The notes: generated from the sequence alone by a model not told the origin. Positions 54,590 to 63,105 are shown, numbered from the stretch's first letter. The stretch is 64,000 nucleotides of DNA from Castellaniella hirudinis (GCF_042651965.1 NZ_JBHSDY010000007.1:288847-352846), one strand, 5' to 3'. A program made the numbers and translations.

Positions 54590-54746
54590 ATGACCTCCTG
54601 TCGTCCAGTGCACGGGCGCGAGAATCCGCCCTTCCTCAATCTACCGCGTCCCCGGGCCTCGAGGCCAGACCTGCGGGACGAAACCTTGCATTGACTCAAT
54701 CAACCGCATGCATTGTCCTGAACCCCGTCCCGACGGACAATAGGAC

Positions 54747-55808
54747 ATGAACCCGACTCTACTGCACACCCTGGACGCCCAGCCCCTGGCCGTCATCGGC
54801 GACATCCACGGCGAGATCCAGGCGCTGGACGCCCTGCTCAATCAACTGGAACGACATCCCGAAACACAAGACCGCCTGATGGTATTCATCGGCGACTTGT
54901 GCGATCGCGGTCCGGACAGCGTCAGCGTCATCCACCGGGTGCGAGAACTCGTGGAACAGGGCCGCGCCCTCGCCATCCTGGGCAACCACGAAATCAATCT
55001 GCTGGCCAATGATGCAAAAGACGGCTCCGGCTGGTTTTTCGACAGCCGCGAGGCTTCAGACGCTCCGTTCTATGCGCCTTTTGCGCGCGCCTCGGCTCGG
55101 GAACGCCCAGAAATCCGCGATTTTATGTGCAATCTGCCTTTGGCGATCCGCATGCCGGGATTGCGCATCGTGCATGCGGCCTGGGATCCGGCCTGCATCC
55201 AGGCCATCGCCGATGTGCCGTGCGGCAACATCCTGGAACTGATCCGCGATCAGCAATTGAACCTGGTCCAAGCGGCCCACACCGACGATCTGTATGCCCG
55301 CCACGTGGCTGAACTCGAACGCTGGGGCAAACAGCTTGAAGATCCAAACGATCCTCCCCCCTATCTGGACGCCGTGGCGGATTTCGAAGCGCTGGAACAA
55401 CGACTCAACCCCATCAAGCGGCTGACCTCCGGCATCGAGGCCCGCAGCCCGCAACCCTTCTTTTCAGGCAACCGCTGGCGTTATTCCGACCGCACGGCCT
55501 GGTGGAATGAAGATGACGATCCCACGCCCGTGCTGATCGGTCACTACTGGCGCCTGTTCGAATCCCCAGGCCAGGGCACGGCCTGGCGCTACGGCCGCCT
55601 GTTCGACGGCGTGGCGCCCACGGCCTGGCACGGACGGCACCGACAGGCCTTCTGCATCGACTATTCCGTCGGTGCGCGCTGGCGAGCCAGAAAATCTCCC
55701 GGCACCGGCTCAGAAAATCGCTACCGGCTGGCCGCCATGCTGTGGCCGGAACGCGACCTGCTGTTCGATGACGGCGCCCGGGTTTCGACGACAGACGCCC
55801 CTGCTTGA
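54747..55808 (+). CDS. Calcineurin-like metallophosphoesterase
   Basis: A 353-residue phosphoesterase of the PPP-like group. Metal-binding motifs are visible in order: GDIHGE near residue 18, IGDLCDRGPDS near 49, LGNHEIN near 78, and a C-terminal GHYWR near 268 replacing the usual GHT. The spacing resembles diadenosine tetraphosphatase/serine-threonine phosphatase relatives, but a 100-residue insertion makes the substrate uncertain. It begins 157 bp from the divergent usp gene. Confidence 0.85.
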   Translation: MNPTLLHTLDAQPLAVIGDIHGEIQALDALLNQLERHPETQDRLMVFIGDLCDRGPDSVSVIHRVRELVEQGRALAILGNHEINLLANDAKDGSGWFFDSREASDAPFYAPFARASARERPEIRDFMCNLPLAIRMPGLRIVHAAWDPACIQAIADVPCGNILELIRDQQLNLVQAAHTDDLYARHVAELERWGKQLEDPNDPPPYLDAVADFEALEQRLNPIKRLTSGIEARSPQPFFSGNRWRYSDRTAWWNEDDDPTPVLIGHYWRLFESPGQGTAWRYGRLFDGVAPTAWHGRHRQAFCIDYSVGARWRARKSPGTGSENRYRLAAMLWPERDLLFDDGARVSTTDAPA

Positions 55809-55831
55809 CCCTGATTTCAGGCAAACCCGCC

Positions 55832-55840
55832 TGTGGATAA
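55832..55840 (-). promoter_or_regulatory. DnaA box (perfect consensus)
   Basis: TGTGGATAA on the plus strand, that is TTATCCACA on the minus strand. It is in the 267-bp gene-free region 55809-56075, which is AT-richer than its surroundings and also holds a second box in the opposite direction. Confidence 0.65.
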
Positions 55841-56010
55841 GTCCAGAGGCGAGCTGATGTGATCATCTTGTCGACAAGTTGTTCATAAACACGGCTTTTC
55901 TCCCGATGCCAAAAATCATCCCCAAACCATGCCTGAACCGCCCACAACGACATTCACAGGAAAATCCCAAGTAAACATTTGATTTTCAATGACTTATCAG
56001 CTTGTTCCAG

Positions 56011-56019
56011 TTATCCACA
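56011..56019 (+). promoter_or_regulatory. DnaA box (perfect consensus)
   Basis: TTATCCACA, 170 bp from the inverted box at 55832-55840. This gene-free stretch otherwise shows only AT-rich sequence and a TTGTCGACAA palindrome near 55867. Confidence 0.65.
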
Positions 56020-56075
56020 GACACCCACTATACCTACCAGTTTTATATCAAAGAACAAAGAAAAACATAAAGCAC

Positions 56076-57269
56076 TCAGCCGGCCAGCCTGTTTTCCAAA
56101 CCCTGCAGACGTTCCAAAGCCTGATCCAAAGTGGTGTCCAACTTGGCAAAGCACAGGCGCAACAACTGGTGGTTGGCCTCGGGATGATTCGGGTCGCCAT
56201 AAAAGGCGGATACGGGAATGCTGGCCACGCCCACGTCACGGGTCAGCCGCAGGGCCAGTTCCTTTTCCAGTCCATCCCCTAGCGCAGCGGTGTCGACCAA
56301 CAGGAAAAACGTACCTTCTGCCCTCAAAGGACGAAGCACGGTTTCCTTCAAGCCGGCCAGCAGCCGGTCGCGTTTTTTCTGATAGAAACCCGACAGGCCT
56401 GACAGAGCGTCAGCAGTCCGCAGATACTGGGCGATACCCGCCTGCATGGGTGTGCTGACAGAGAACACAGTGAACTGGTGCACTTTGCGGATTTCCGTCA
56501 TCACCGCTGCAGGCGCGCAGCAATAACCTACTTTCCAGCCGGTTGCGTGGAACGTCTTGCCGAACGAGGAAATCAGCACAGTGTGTTCCGCCAGCAGCGG
56601 CCTGCTGACGGGACTCAGATGAGCTTGGCCGTCAAACACGATGTGTTCGTAGGCTTCGTCCGACAAAAGCAGGATCGGATGTTTGGAGATCAGCGTTTCC
56701 AATGCATCCAGATCTTCGGATTTCAGCGTCAGTCCGGTCGGGTTATGGGGAAAATTCAGGACCAGCATGCGTGTCTTGTCCGTCAGGGCGGCTTCTATCC
56801 GATTCCAATCAATGCAAAATGCCGGATCGTTTTCTTGAGGCGGCCGCATGGGCACTCGCACCGCACGCGCGCCCGCCAAGCGGATCGAAGGTTCGTACAG
56901 GTCGTAAGCGGGATCGATCAGCAGCACTTCGTCTCCCGGGTGGGCCAAAGCCAGCAGGCTGCTCATCAAGGCCTCGGACGCTCCAGAGGTCACTGTAATT
57001 TCAGAATTGACCGAATAAGACCGTCCATGCTGCGTTTGAACCTTGGACGCGATGGCTTCCCGCAAAGCAGGCAGACCCGCCATTGGCGCGTATTGGTTGT
57101 GTCCTTGCAACATAGCGTTACTGACCGCCTGAATGAGCACTTCGGACGGGGGATAGTCTGGAAAGCCCTGCCCCAGGTTGATGGCTTGACACTCCAGGGC
57201 CAGTGCACTCATTTCGCTGAAGATGGTGCTGCCTACGTCGGGCAGCTTGGATGGGATGGTTTTCAACAT
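56076..57269 (-). CDS. Class I PLP aminotransferase, methionine aminotransferase-like
   Basis: A 397-residue aminotransferase. Markers are MSALALECQAINLGQGFPDY at the N-terminus, SGASEALMSSLLAL near 95, the Asn/Asp/Tyr set in LNFPHNPTG and LLSDEAYEHIVFDG, and the PLP lysine in SSFGKTFHATGWKVGY near 232. The pattern matches YbdL-type methionine/aromatic aminotransferases (also kynurenine aminotransferase-like). ATG 57269 gives the family start; upstream in-frame starts are non-ATG. No strong ribosome binding site is seen. It converges on the metallophosphoesterase gene across the DnaA-box region. Confidence 0.88.
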   Translation of the reverse strand: MLKTIPSKLPDVGSTIFSEMSALALECQAINLGQGFPDYPPSEVLIQAVSNAMLQGHNQYAPMAGLPALREAIASKVQTQHGRSYSVNSEITVTSGASEALMSSLLALAHPGDEVLLIDPAYDLYEPSIRLAGARAVRVPMRPPQENDPAFCIDWNRIEAALTDKTRMLVLNFPHNPTGLTLKSEDLDALETLISKHPILLLSDEAYEHIVFDGQAHLSPVSRPLLAEHTVLISSFGKTFHATGWKVGYCCAPAAVMTEIRKVHQFTVFSVSTPMQAGIAQYLRTADALSGLSGFYQKKRDRLLAGLKETVLRPLRAEGTFFLLVDTAALGDGLEKELALRLTRDVGVASIPVSAFYGDPNHPEANHQLLRLCFAKLDTTLDQALERLQGLENRLAG

Positions 57270-57368
57270 GTTTGTTTTAATGTGTTTATAGGTGTTGGAT
57301 TTAAGACGCAATTCCAAGCACAGCGCGTTCAGATGCGGATACAATCGCGCCTAAGGGAAAACTATGAT

Positions 57369-57396
57369 TTGACTTTTGTTATTGCGTAGTTATGCT
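57369..57396 (+). promoter_or_regulatory. Candidate cspA-type promoter
   Basis: TTGACT, a 16-bp spacer and TATGCT lie about 140 bp before the cold-shock gene. This would give a long 5' leader, as is usual for cold-induced csp mRNAs. The rest of 57270-57535 contains no gene. Confidence 0.45.
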
Positions 57397-57535
57397 CCCT
57401 GTTGCAATGCAATCTAGCAGTACGCACGTTTCGCACACGGCATGCCCTGTTGCTATCCGCACTCCGGCACGATCTGTTTCGTTTCAGCGTTCTTGATTCA
57501 TTGTTTTCATTCATTCATTTAGGACGTTTCAGATC

Positions 57536-57742
57536 ATGGCTCAAACGGGCAAAGTCAAATGGTTCAATGCTGAGAAGGGCTTCGGCTTCATCACGCCGGA
57601 CGCTGGTGGCACCGACGTGTTCGCGCACTTCTCCGCTATCGAAGGCCGCGGCTACCGCAGCTTGAACGAAGGCCAAGCGGTGCAGTACGAAGTCAAGGAC
57701 GGCCCCAAGGGTCCCCAGGCTGCTGAAATCCGCCCGCTGTAA
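57536..57742 (+). CDS. Cold-shock domain protein (CspA family)
   Basis: A 68-residue single cold-shock domain. RNP1 (KGFGFI near residue 15) and RNP2 (VFAHFS near 28) are intact within GKVKWFNAEKGFGFITPDAG. It binds single-stranded RNA or DNA and acts as an RNA chaperone in the cytoplasm. It has a long leader and a strong terminator, so it is monocistronic. The start follows TTTAGGACG. Confidence 0.96.
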   Translation: MAQTGKVKWFNAEKGFGFITPDAGGTDVFAHFSAIEGRGYRSLNEGQAVQYEVKDGPKGPQAAEIRPL

Positions 57743-57762
57743 TTCAGTCGGCGCTTTCTGAA

Positions 57763-57788
57763 AAGGCACTCTCCGGAGTGCCTTTTTT
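57763..57788 (+). terminator. Rho-independent terminator of the cold-shock gene
   Basis: AAGGCACTC (57763-57771), loop TCCG, GAGTGCCTT (57776-57784) and a run of six T residues, 20 bp after the stop codon. Confidence 0.93.
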
Positions 57789-57903
57789 GTTGCCTGTTCG
57801 AAAGCAATTTAAGCGGTCTGAGGTCTAGGGAACTTGTACCCTTGTTGTTCAGGGTTTGTCCACAGCTTTGTGCACAGGCAGTATTTGCTTATGTAGCAGC
57901 AGG

Positions 57904-57919
57904 TGTTCCACGTGGAACA
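57904..57919. promoter_or_regulatory. parS site 1
   Basis: TGTTCCACGTGGAACA is a perfect 16-bp palindrome matching the ParB-binding consensus TGTTnCACGTGnAACA. Confidence 0.9.
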
Positions 57920-57926
57920 TTGATTT

Positions 57927-58182
57927 GCTGATGTTCGTTTGGTAATGCTGAGAATGTTTTTAGCTCTGCCCTTCAGTCGAGAAAAATGGCTTTCATTTGA
58001 TGGTTTCGTCTTGATCGCGTTGTGTTCGGATACTCTGACGAGAGTTGGAGCGTGCTGTGTCAGCAACGCTTTTCAAGCCTATGCAATTAAGTAATCCAAG
58101 GTTTGGTGTGCCCCTGTCCGGAGGGACTGTTCGCCAGCCTGTCCCGGAGGACAGGGGTATGCCAAACCGGTTCAGGACCTGG
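57927..58182 (+). repeat. Tandem duplication, copy A
   Basis: First copy of a diverged direct repeat of about 256-274 bp. Shared landmarks with copy B, in order, are GCTGATGTT (57927/58183), CTCTGACGA (58033/58307), CAAGGxTTGG (58097/58371) and GGACAGGGxTATGxCAAACC (58149/58420). It contains a long imperfect stem, 58102-58119 pairing with 58149-58166. Confidence 0.65.
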
Positions 58183-58456
58183 GCTGATGTTTTGGTGCGT
58201 TTTCAACAATGTTTGCTATCGACTGCTGCATTGTGTTCAGACCTCGATCACCCGAGGGGTCCATTCGAGACAGGGTTCCAACAGTCCTGAATGGACCCCT
58301 CGGGTGCTCTGACGAAAATTGAACTGCAATGTGCTGGCAACGGTTTTGATACCAGTGCAGTTCCCTGATTCAAGGCTTGGTATACATTTTCTGGAGGATT
58401 GTTTGTAGCCTGTCTTAGAGGACAGGGCTATGTCAAACCGATGTAGGATCTACAAC
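58183..58456 (+). repeat. Tandem duplication, copy B
   Basis: Second copy of the diverged repeat, directly following copy A. It keeps the same landmark order with small insertions and deletions, and it alone holds the perfect 18-bp inverted repeat at 58249-58306. Confidence 0.65.
58249..58306. repeat. Perfect 18-bp inverted repeat
   Basis: Bases 58249-58266 (CACCCGAGGGGTCCATTC) are exactly complementary to 58289-58306, with a 22-nt loop. There is no T-run and no gene ends nearby, so a terminator role is not obvious. Confidence 0.75.
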
Positions 58457-58543
58457 TCGCACAGTCGTCATCAGCATATCTTGTTTAAACGTAAAACATA
58501 AATTTTCCGGCATTGAAAATTAAATTCATGTATACCTTATCGG

Positions 58544-58559
58544 TGTTCCACGTGGAACA
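58544..58559. promoter_or_regulatory. parS site 2
   Basis: TGTTCCACGTGGAACA, a perfect palindrome identical to site 1, next to the AT-rich patch. Confidence 0.9.
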
Positions 58560-58585
58560 TCACCCCTAGCACCGTTTTTCATTAA

Positions 58586-58601
58586 TGTTCCACGTGAAAC
58601 A
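58586..58601. promoter_or_regulatory. parS site 3
   Basis: TGTTCCACGTGAAACA, matching the ParB consensus with asymmetric variable positions, 27 bp after site 2. Confidence 0.88.
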
Positions 58602-58610
58602 CATAAACTC

Positions 58611-58626
58611 TGTTTCACGTGGAACA
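58611..58626. promoter_or_regulatory. parS site 4
   Basis: TGTTTCACGTGGAACA, 10 bp after site 3 and ending in the -35 position of the mnmG promoter. Confidence 0.88.
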
Positions 58627-58648
58627 TACCCCACGAGGGTTCACGAAG

Positions 58649-58654
58649 TATAAT
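58649..58654 (+). promoter_or_regulatory. -10 element of the mnmG-parAB operon
   Basis: A perfect TATAAT lies 27 bp before the mnmG ATG. The expected -35 position (about 58626-58631) is poor and abuts parS site 4, so bound ParB should affect this promoter. Confidence 0.6.
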
Positions 58655-58680
58655 TTCGAGAACCTTTCTGTTTTTCCCCT

Positions 58681-60597
58681 ATGAATTACTCTGAAGAATT
58701 CGATGTCCTCGTGATCGGTGGTGGTCACGCTGGGACTGAAGCTGCATTGGCCGCAGCCCGTATGGGTGCGTCCACGCTACTGCTCACCCATAACATCGAC
58801 ACGCTGGGTCAGATGTCCTGCAACCCCTCCATTGGCGGGATTGGCAAGGGGCATCTGGTCAAGGAAGTCGATGCCCTGGGCGGTGCAATGGCGTGGGCCA
58901 CCGATCAGGCGGGTATTCAGTTCAGGATATTGAATCGCTCCAAGGGGCCTGCGGTTCGTGCCACACGGGCGCAGGCTGATCGATCTCTTTATCGCCGTGC
59001 CATCCGGATGGTTCTGCAGGGGCAGAAAAATCTGATGATTTTTCAGCAAGCCGTGGACGACCTGATCCTGGAAGGGGATCGCGTGGTAGGTGCGCGGACC
59101 CAGGTGGGGCTGGTGTTCCGGGCGCGCACTGTGGTGTTGACTGCGGGGACATTCCTGAATGGTTTGATGCACGTCGGCTTGTCGCATTACGAGGCAGGTC
59201 GAGCAGGGGATCCTCCGGCGACCAGTCTGGGGCAGCGGCTCAAGGAATTGAAGCTTCCCCAAGGGCGGCTGAAGACAGGGACGCCCCCGCGCATCGATGC
59301 GAATACCATTGATTTTTCCAAGACGGAAATCCAGCCCGGGGATACAGACCCGGTGCCTGTATTTTCCTTCCTGGGGCGTGCTGACATGCACCCGGAGCAG
59401 ATGCCCTGCTGGATCACCCATACCAATGAGCGGTCGCACGAGATCGTGCGGTCTGGTCTGGATCGTTCACCGATGTACAGCGATCAGGGGACGATCGAAG
59501 GGGTAGGGCCGCGTTACTGTCCTTCGATCGAAGACAAGATCCATCGTTTCGCTGACAAGAGCAGCCACCAGGTATTCCTGGAGCCTGAAGGCGCGTCTTC
59601 ACGTGAAATCTATCCCAACGGAATTTCGACCAGTCTGCCGTTCGATATCCAGTTTGCGCTGGTGCGCAGTCTGCCGGGCCTGGAAAATGCCCGCATCATG
59701 CGGCCAGGCTATGCGATCGAATACGATTACTTCGATCCCCGGCACCTGCATGCCTGGCTGGAAACCCGGGCGATCCGGGGGCTGTTCTTTGCCGGGCAGA
59801 TCAACGGCACCACCGGCTACGAAGAGGCCGCTGCCCAAGGGCTGTTGGCAGGCGCCAACGCGGCTTTGCAGGTTCAGGGCAAAGAACCCTGGACCCTGGA
59901 TCGCAGCCAGGCCTATCTGGGTGTGCTCACCGATGATCTTGTAACTAAAAGTGTTACTGAACCTTACAGAATGTTTACTTCGCGGGCGGAATATCGTCTC
60001 AGTCTGCGCGAGGACAATGCCGATCTGCGTCTGACGGAAGCAGGGCGGGCCCTGGGTTTGATTGACGATGTCCGCTGGGATGCCTTCAGCCGCAAGCGCG
60101 ACGCGGTGGCTGCTGAAATTCAACGATTGACGGAAACCCGCGTGAATCCTGCCGTGCTGCAGGCTCATGACCGCGAACAACTGGCTTTGCAGCGCCTGGA
60201 TCGCCATCCCAGCCTGTTGGATCTGCTGCGGCGCCCTGATGTCGAATACGCCGCCTTGATGGCGCTGCAGGACGAGCAGGGCGCCTTGCTGGCCGGTCCA
60301 GGACTGCAGGACCCCGTGCAGGCCGAGCAGGTCGGCATCCAGGCCAAATATGCCGGCTACGTGGACCGTCAACGCGACGAGATCGAGCGCCAGAAAGCCC
60401 AGTCGGACCAAGCCATCCCGGATGACTTCGATTACGCGGGCGTCCCTGGCCTGTCCACCGAGGTACGCCAGCGTCTGGAAACCGCACGGCCGGCCACCAT
60501 CGGGCAGGCGGCGCGGATTTCCGGTGTGACGCCGGCGGCGGTATCCCTGCTACTGGTTCACTTGAAGCGGCATGCGCGCGGGCGCCAGGCGGCATGA
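58681..60597 (+). CDS. mnmG: tRNA uridine-5-carboxymethylaminomethyl modification enzyme MnmG (GidA)
   Basis: A 638-residue FAD enzyme. The dinucleotide motif is VLVIGGGHAGTEAALAAARMG near residue 9. MSCNPSIGGIGKGHLVKEVD near 45 and the GTFLNGLMHVGLSHYEAGR region with PPATSLGQRL follow. The C-terminal helical domain (GIQAKYAGYVDRQRDEIER) binds MnmE. With MnmE it makes the cmnm5 group at U34 of tRNAs. Length is normal. It is first in the operon mnmG-rsmG-parA-parB. Confidence 0.97.
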   Translation: MNYSEEFDVLVIGGGHAGTEAALAAARMGASTLLLTHNIDTLGQMSCNPSIGGIGKGHLVKEVDALGGAMAWATDQAGIQFRILNRSKGPAVRATRAQADRSLYRRAIRMVLQGQKNLMIFQQAVDDLILEGDRVVGARTQVGLVFRARTVVLTAGTFLNGLMHVGLSHYEAGRAGDPPATSLGQRLKELKLPQGRLKTGTPPRIDANTIDFSKTEIQPGDTDPVPVFSFLGRADMHPEQMPCWITHTNERSHEIVRSGLDRSPMYSDQGTIEGVGPRYCPSIEDKIHRFADKSSHQVFLEPEGASSREIYPNGISTSLPFDIQFALVRSLPGLENARIMRPGYAIEYDYFDPRHLHAWLETRAIRGLFFAGQINGTTGYEEAAAQGLLAGANAALQVQGKEPWTLDRSQAYLGVLTDDLVTKSVTEPYRMFTSRAEYRLSLREDNADLRLTEAGRALGLIDDVRWDAFSRKRDAVAAEIQRLTETRVNPAVLQAHDREQLALQRLDRHPSLLDLLRRPDVEYAALMALQDEQGALLAGPGLQDPVQAEQVGIQAKYAGYVDRQRDEIERQKAQSDQAIPDDFDYAGVPGLSTEVRQRLETARPATIGQAARISGVTPAAVSLLLVHLKRHARGRQAA

Positions 60598-61286
60598 GCG
60601 GTACGCCCTTTCCCGAATTCCAGGAGCGCCTGGAACAGGCCTTGGACGCCCTGGGCATGCAAGCCGATCACAGCCGCATTCCCACACTACTGGCTTACCT
60701 GCAGCAGTTGCGGCACTGGAACAAAGCCTACAACCTGACGGCCATCCGCGACCCCGGAAAGATGCTGGTGCAGCACGTGTTCGACAGCCTGGCCATTGTG
60801 CCGGGGTTGCGGGCCCGCTGGCCGGACCGTGCTCTGCGTGTTGCAGACATGGGTTCGGGTGCGGGTTTACCGGGTATCATTCTGGCCATCTGTCAGCCGG
60901 ATTGGTCCGTCGTCTGTGTGGATGCCGTCGGCAAGAAAACCGCGTTCATCCGCCAGGCGGCCGGTGTCCTGGGTTTGAAGAATGTCCGTTCAGAACATGG
61001 CCGCATCGAATCCATGGACAGTCTGCAAGCGGATCTGGTGATTTCGCGCGCCTTTGCTTCGCTGTCGGACTTTGTGCGTGTCGCCGCGCATCACCGCGCC
61101 CCGGGCGGCACGATGCTGGCCATGAAGGGCCAGGACCCCGTGGCCGAACGCGCCGCCTTGCACGCCGACACGGGCTGGTGCGTGACGCATGCCGTCGAAC
61201 TGAGCGTGCCTGAAATGGACGCGCGCCGCTGTCTGCTGGAACTCGAATGTGAACAGGCCCCAACCGGTCCCGAAGGAACCTCATGA
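60594..61286 (+). CDS. rsmG: 16S rRNA (guanine527-N7)-methyltransferase RsmG (GidB)
   Basis: A 230-residue class I methyltransferase. The SAM motif is VADMGSGAGLPGIILAI near residue 84, with NKAYNLTAIRDPGKMLVQHV upstream, as is usual for RsmG. It methylates G527 of 16S rRNA; loss in other bacteria gives low-level streptomycin resistance. The ATG overlaps the mnmG stop (ATGA) and the stop overlaps the parA start in the same way. Confidence 0.96.
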   Translation: MSGTPFPEFQERLEQALDALGMQADHSRIPTLLAYLQQLRHWNKAYNLTAIRDPGKMLVQHVFDSLAIVPGLRARWPDRALRVADMGSGAGLPGIILAICQPDWSVVCVDAVGKKTAFIRQAAGVLGLKNVRSEHGRIESMDSLQADLVISRAFASLSDFVRVAAHHRAPGGTMLAMKGQDPVAERAALHADTGWCVTHAVELSVPEMDARRCLLELECEQAPTGPEGTS

Positions 61287-62092
61287 CTGCTGATCGTCAG
61301 AAATCTGCCCGCGTATTTTGCATCGCCAACCAGAAGGGCGGTGTGGGCAAGACCACCACAGCCATCAATCTGGCCGCATCGCTGGCCCAGCACGGCCAGC
61401 GCGTGTTGCTGGTCGATCTGGACCCGCAAGGCAACGCCACCATGGGCAGCGGCATCGACAAGAACGCGGCGACCATCAATCTGTACCAGGTGCTGATCGG
61501 CGAGGCGGGCGTGGCCCAGGCCCGCATCCGTTCGGAATCCGGCGGTTATGACGTGCTGCCCTCGAACCGGGAACTGTCCGGTGCCGAGATCGATCTGGTG
61601 CAGATGAGCGACCGCGAAATGCAGCTCAAGCAGGCGCTGTCCATGGTCACCCAGGACTACGACTTCATCCTGATCGATTGTCCGCCCACGCTGTCCCTGT
61701 TGACCCTGAACGGCCTGGCGGGCGCCCATGGGGTGATCATCCCCATGCAGTGCGAATATTTCGCGCTCGAAGGCCTGTCCGACCTGGTCAACACCATCAA
61801 ACGGGTCTACCGCAATCTGAATCCCGACCTGGAATTGATCGGCCTGCTGCGCGTCATGTTCGACACGCGGATGACGTTGCAGCAGCAGGTCTCGGCCCAG
61901 CTCGAATCGCATTTCGGGGACAAGGTCTTCAAGACGGTCGTGCCGCGCAATGTGCGTCTGGCCGAGGCGCCCAGCTACGGTCAGCCCGGTGTGGTCTACG
62001 ACAAGTCGTCCCGGGGCGCCCGGGCCTACCTCGCCTTTGGCGAGGAACTCATCCGCCGTGTCGGCGGCAAGATTCGTTCGCGCGCGGCCTGA
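61283..62092 (+). CDS. parA: Chromosome partitioning ATPase ParA
   Basis: A 269-residue deviant Walker ATPase. The P-loop is FCIANQKGGVGKTTTAINLA near residue 11, motif A' is in VLLVDLDPQGNATMG near 40, and DFILIDCPPTLSLLTLNGL near 118 carries the Walker B Asp. It has the short chromosomal (Soj-like) form without an N-terminal HTH. It binds the nucleoid with ATP and moves ParB-parS complexes. Translation is coupled to rsmG. Confidence 0.97.
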   Translation: MTADRQKSARVFCIANQKGGVGKTTTAINLAASLAQHGQRVLLVDLDPQGNATMGSGIDKNAATINLYQVLIGEAGVAQARIRSESGGYDVLPSNRELSGAEIDLVQMSDREMQLKQALSMVTQDYDFILIDCPPTLSLLTLNGLAGAHGVIIPMQCEYFALEGLSDLVNTIKRVYRNLNPDLELIGLLRVMFDTRMTLQQQVSAQLESHFGDKVFKTVVPRNVRLAEAPSYGQPGVVYDKSSRGARAYLAFGEELIRRVGGKIRSRAA

Positions 62093-62127
62093 TCGGCCCG
62101 CTCGGTATTACGCATAGGAACACAATC

Positions 62128-63066
62128 ATGGCCACTCGTAAAAAAGGACTCGGACGCGGTCTGGACGCCCTGTTGGGCGCCGACAACGGCGCGCTGGACG
62201 CGGTGGGACGCCAGAAGGACGATTCCCCCAATCAATTGCCGATCAGCGTCCTGCGCGCGGGCCGTTACCAGCCGCGCACCCGCATGGACGAGGGCGCTTT
62301 GAACGATCTGGCTGAATCTATCCGCGCCCAGGGCATCATGCAGCCCATCCTGGTGCGGCCGCTGGAAGACGAAGCCGGCCAGTACGAAATCATTGCCGGC
62401 GAACGGCGTTTTCGCGCGGCGCGGATTGCCGGCCTGGACGCGGTCCCCGTTCTGGTGCGCAAGGTGGCCGACGAAAACGCCGCCGCCATGGCGCTGATCG
62501 AGAACATCCAGCGCGAGGACCTGAATCCGCTTGAAGAAGCCCACGGCGTGCGGCGTCTGCTGGACGAATTCGGCCTGACCCATGAACAGGCCGCTACGGC
62601 CATTGGCCGTTCACGCTCGGCCACCACCAACCTGCTGCGTCTGCTGAACCTGGCCGAACCCGTGCAGACGATGTTGCTGGCGGGTGACATCGACATGGGT
62701 CACGCCCGCGCGCTGCTGGCCACCGAAGCCGCGCAGCAGATCCTGCTGGCCAACGAGGTCGTCGCTCGGCGGCTGTCGGTGCGTGAAACCGAAAAATGCG
62801 TCGCGCGCGCCCTGCGCGAAGCCGACGAACCGCTCGTCACCGCGGCCGGCCGCGCGGCCCGGGGGACGGGCGCCAGCCGTTCCGGCGACCTTGACCGGCT
62901 CGAAAAAGCCCTGTCCGACCATCTGGCGACCCAGGTGAAGATCCGCACCGGCGCCCGCAAGGGCGGGCAATTGGTGATCGAATTTTCCAACTGGGAACAC
63001 CTGGATTCGTTGCTGGAGCGTCAGGGCCTGGGCGAAGTCCTGGCTGGACGCGACGCCGTCGCTTGA
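62128..63066 (+). CDS. parB: Chromosome partitioning protein ParB
   Basis: A 312-residue ParB/Spo0J. The N-terminal ParA-interaction peptide is KKGLGRGLDALLGADN. The CTPase fold has the box II-like motif GERRFRAARIAG near residue 92 and the ENIQREDLNPLEEA block. The HTH is LTHEQAATAIGRSRSATTNL near 150, and the C-terminus is a dimerisation domain. It loads at parS, and four matching parS sites lie upstream of mnmG. ATG 62128 has AGGA before it; a longer in-frame extension would lie inside parA. The tRNA promoter begins within its last codons. Confidence 0.97.
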   Translation: MATRKKGLGRGLDALLGADNGALDAVGRQKDDSPNQLPISVLRAGRYQPRTRMDEGALNDLAESIRAQGIMQPILVRPLEDEAGQYEIIAGERRFRAARIAGLDAVPVLVRKVADENAAAMALIENIQREDLNPLEEAHGVRRLLDEFGLTHEQAATAIGRSRSATTNLLRLLNLAEPVQTMLLAGDIDMGHARALLATEAAQQILLANEVVARRLSVRETEKCVARALREADEPLVTAAGRAARGTGASRSGDLDRLEKALSDHLATQVKIRTGARKGGQLVIEFSNWEHLDSLLERQGLGEVLAGRDAVA

Positions 63067-63091
63067 CATCGAACTAGAATATCTCCATAAT
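63063..63091 (+). promoter_or_regulatory. Promoter of the tRNA-tuf operon
   Basis: TTGACA (63063-63068), a 17-bp spacer and CATAAT (63086-63091) make a strong sigma-70 promoter. It overlaps the parB stop codon and lies 15 bp before tRNA-Tyr. Confidence 0.85.
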
Positions 63092-63105
63092 TCGAGATTC
63101 GCTTC

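Larger units (their letters stand above)
57743..58680. other. 938-bp gene-free region: candidate oriC/centromere region upstream of mnmG
   Basis: No gene is seen here. The region holds the csp terminator, four parS sites, a diverged ~270-bp tandem duplication, a perfect 18-bp inverted repeat, two near-consensus DnaA boxes (TTGTCCACA at 57856-57864 and TTGTGCACA just after) and an AT-rich patch near 58480-58545. Its place upstream of mnmG-rsmG-parA-parB matches known origins in related bacteria. The absence of clustered perfect DnaA boxes weakens the oriC call; the flanking region 55.8-56.1 kb has two perfect boxes. Confidence 0.5.
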
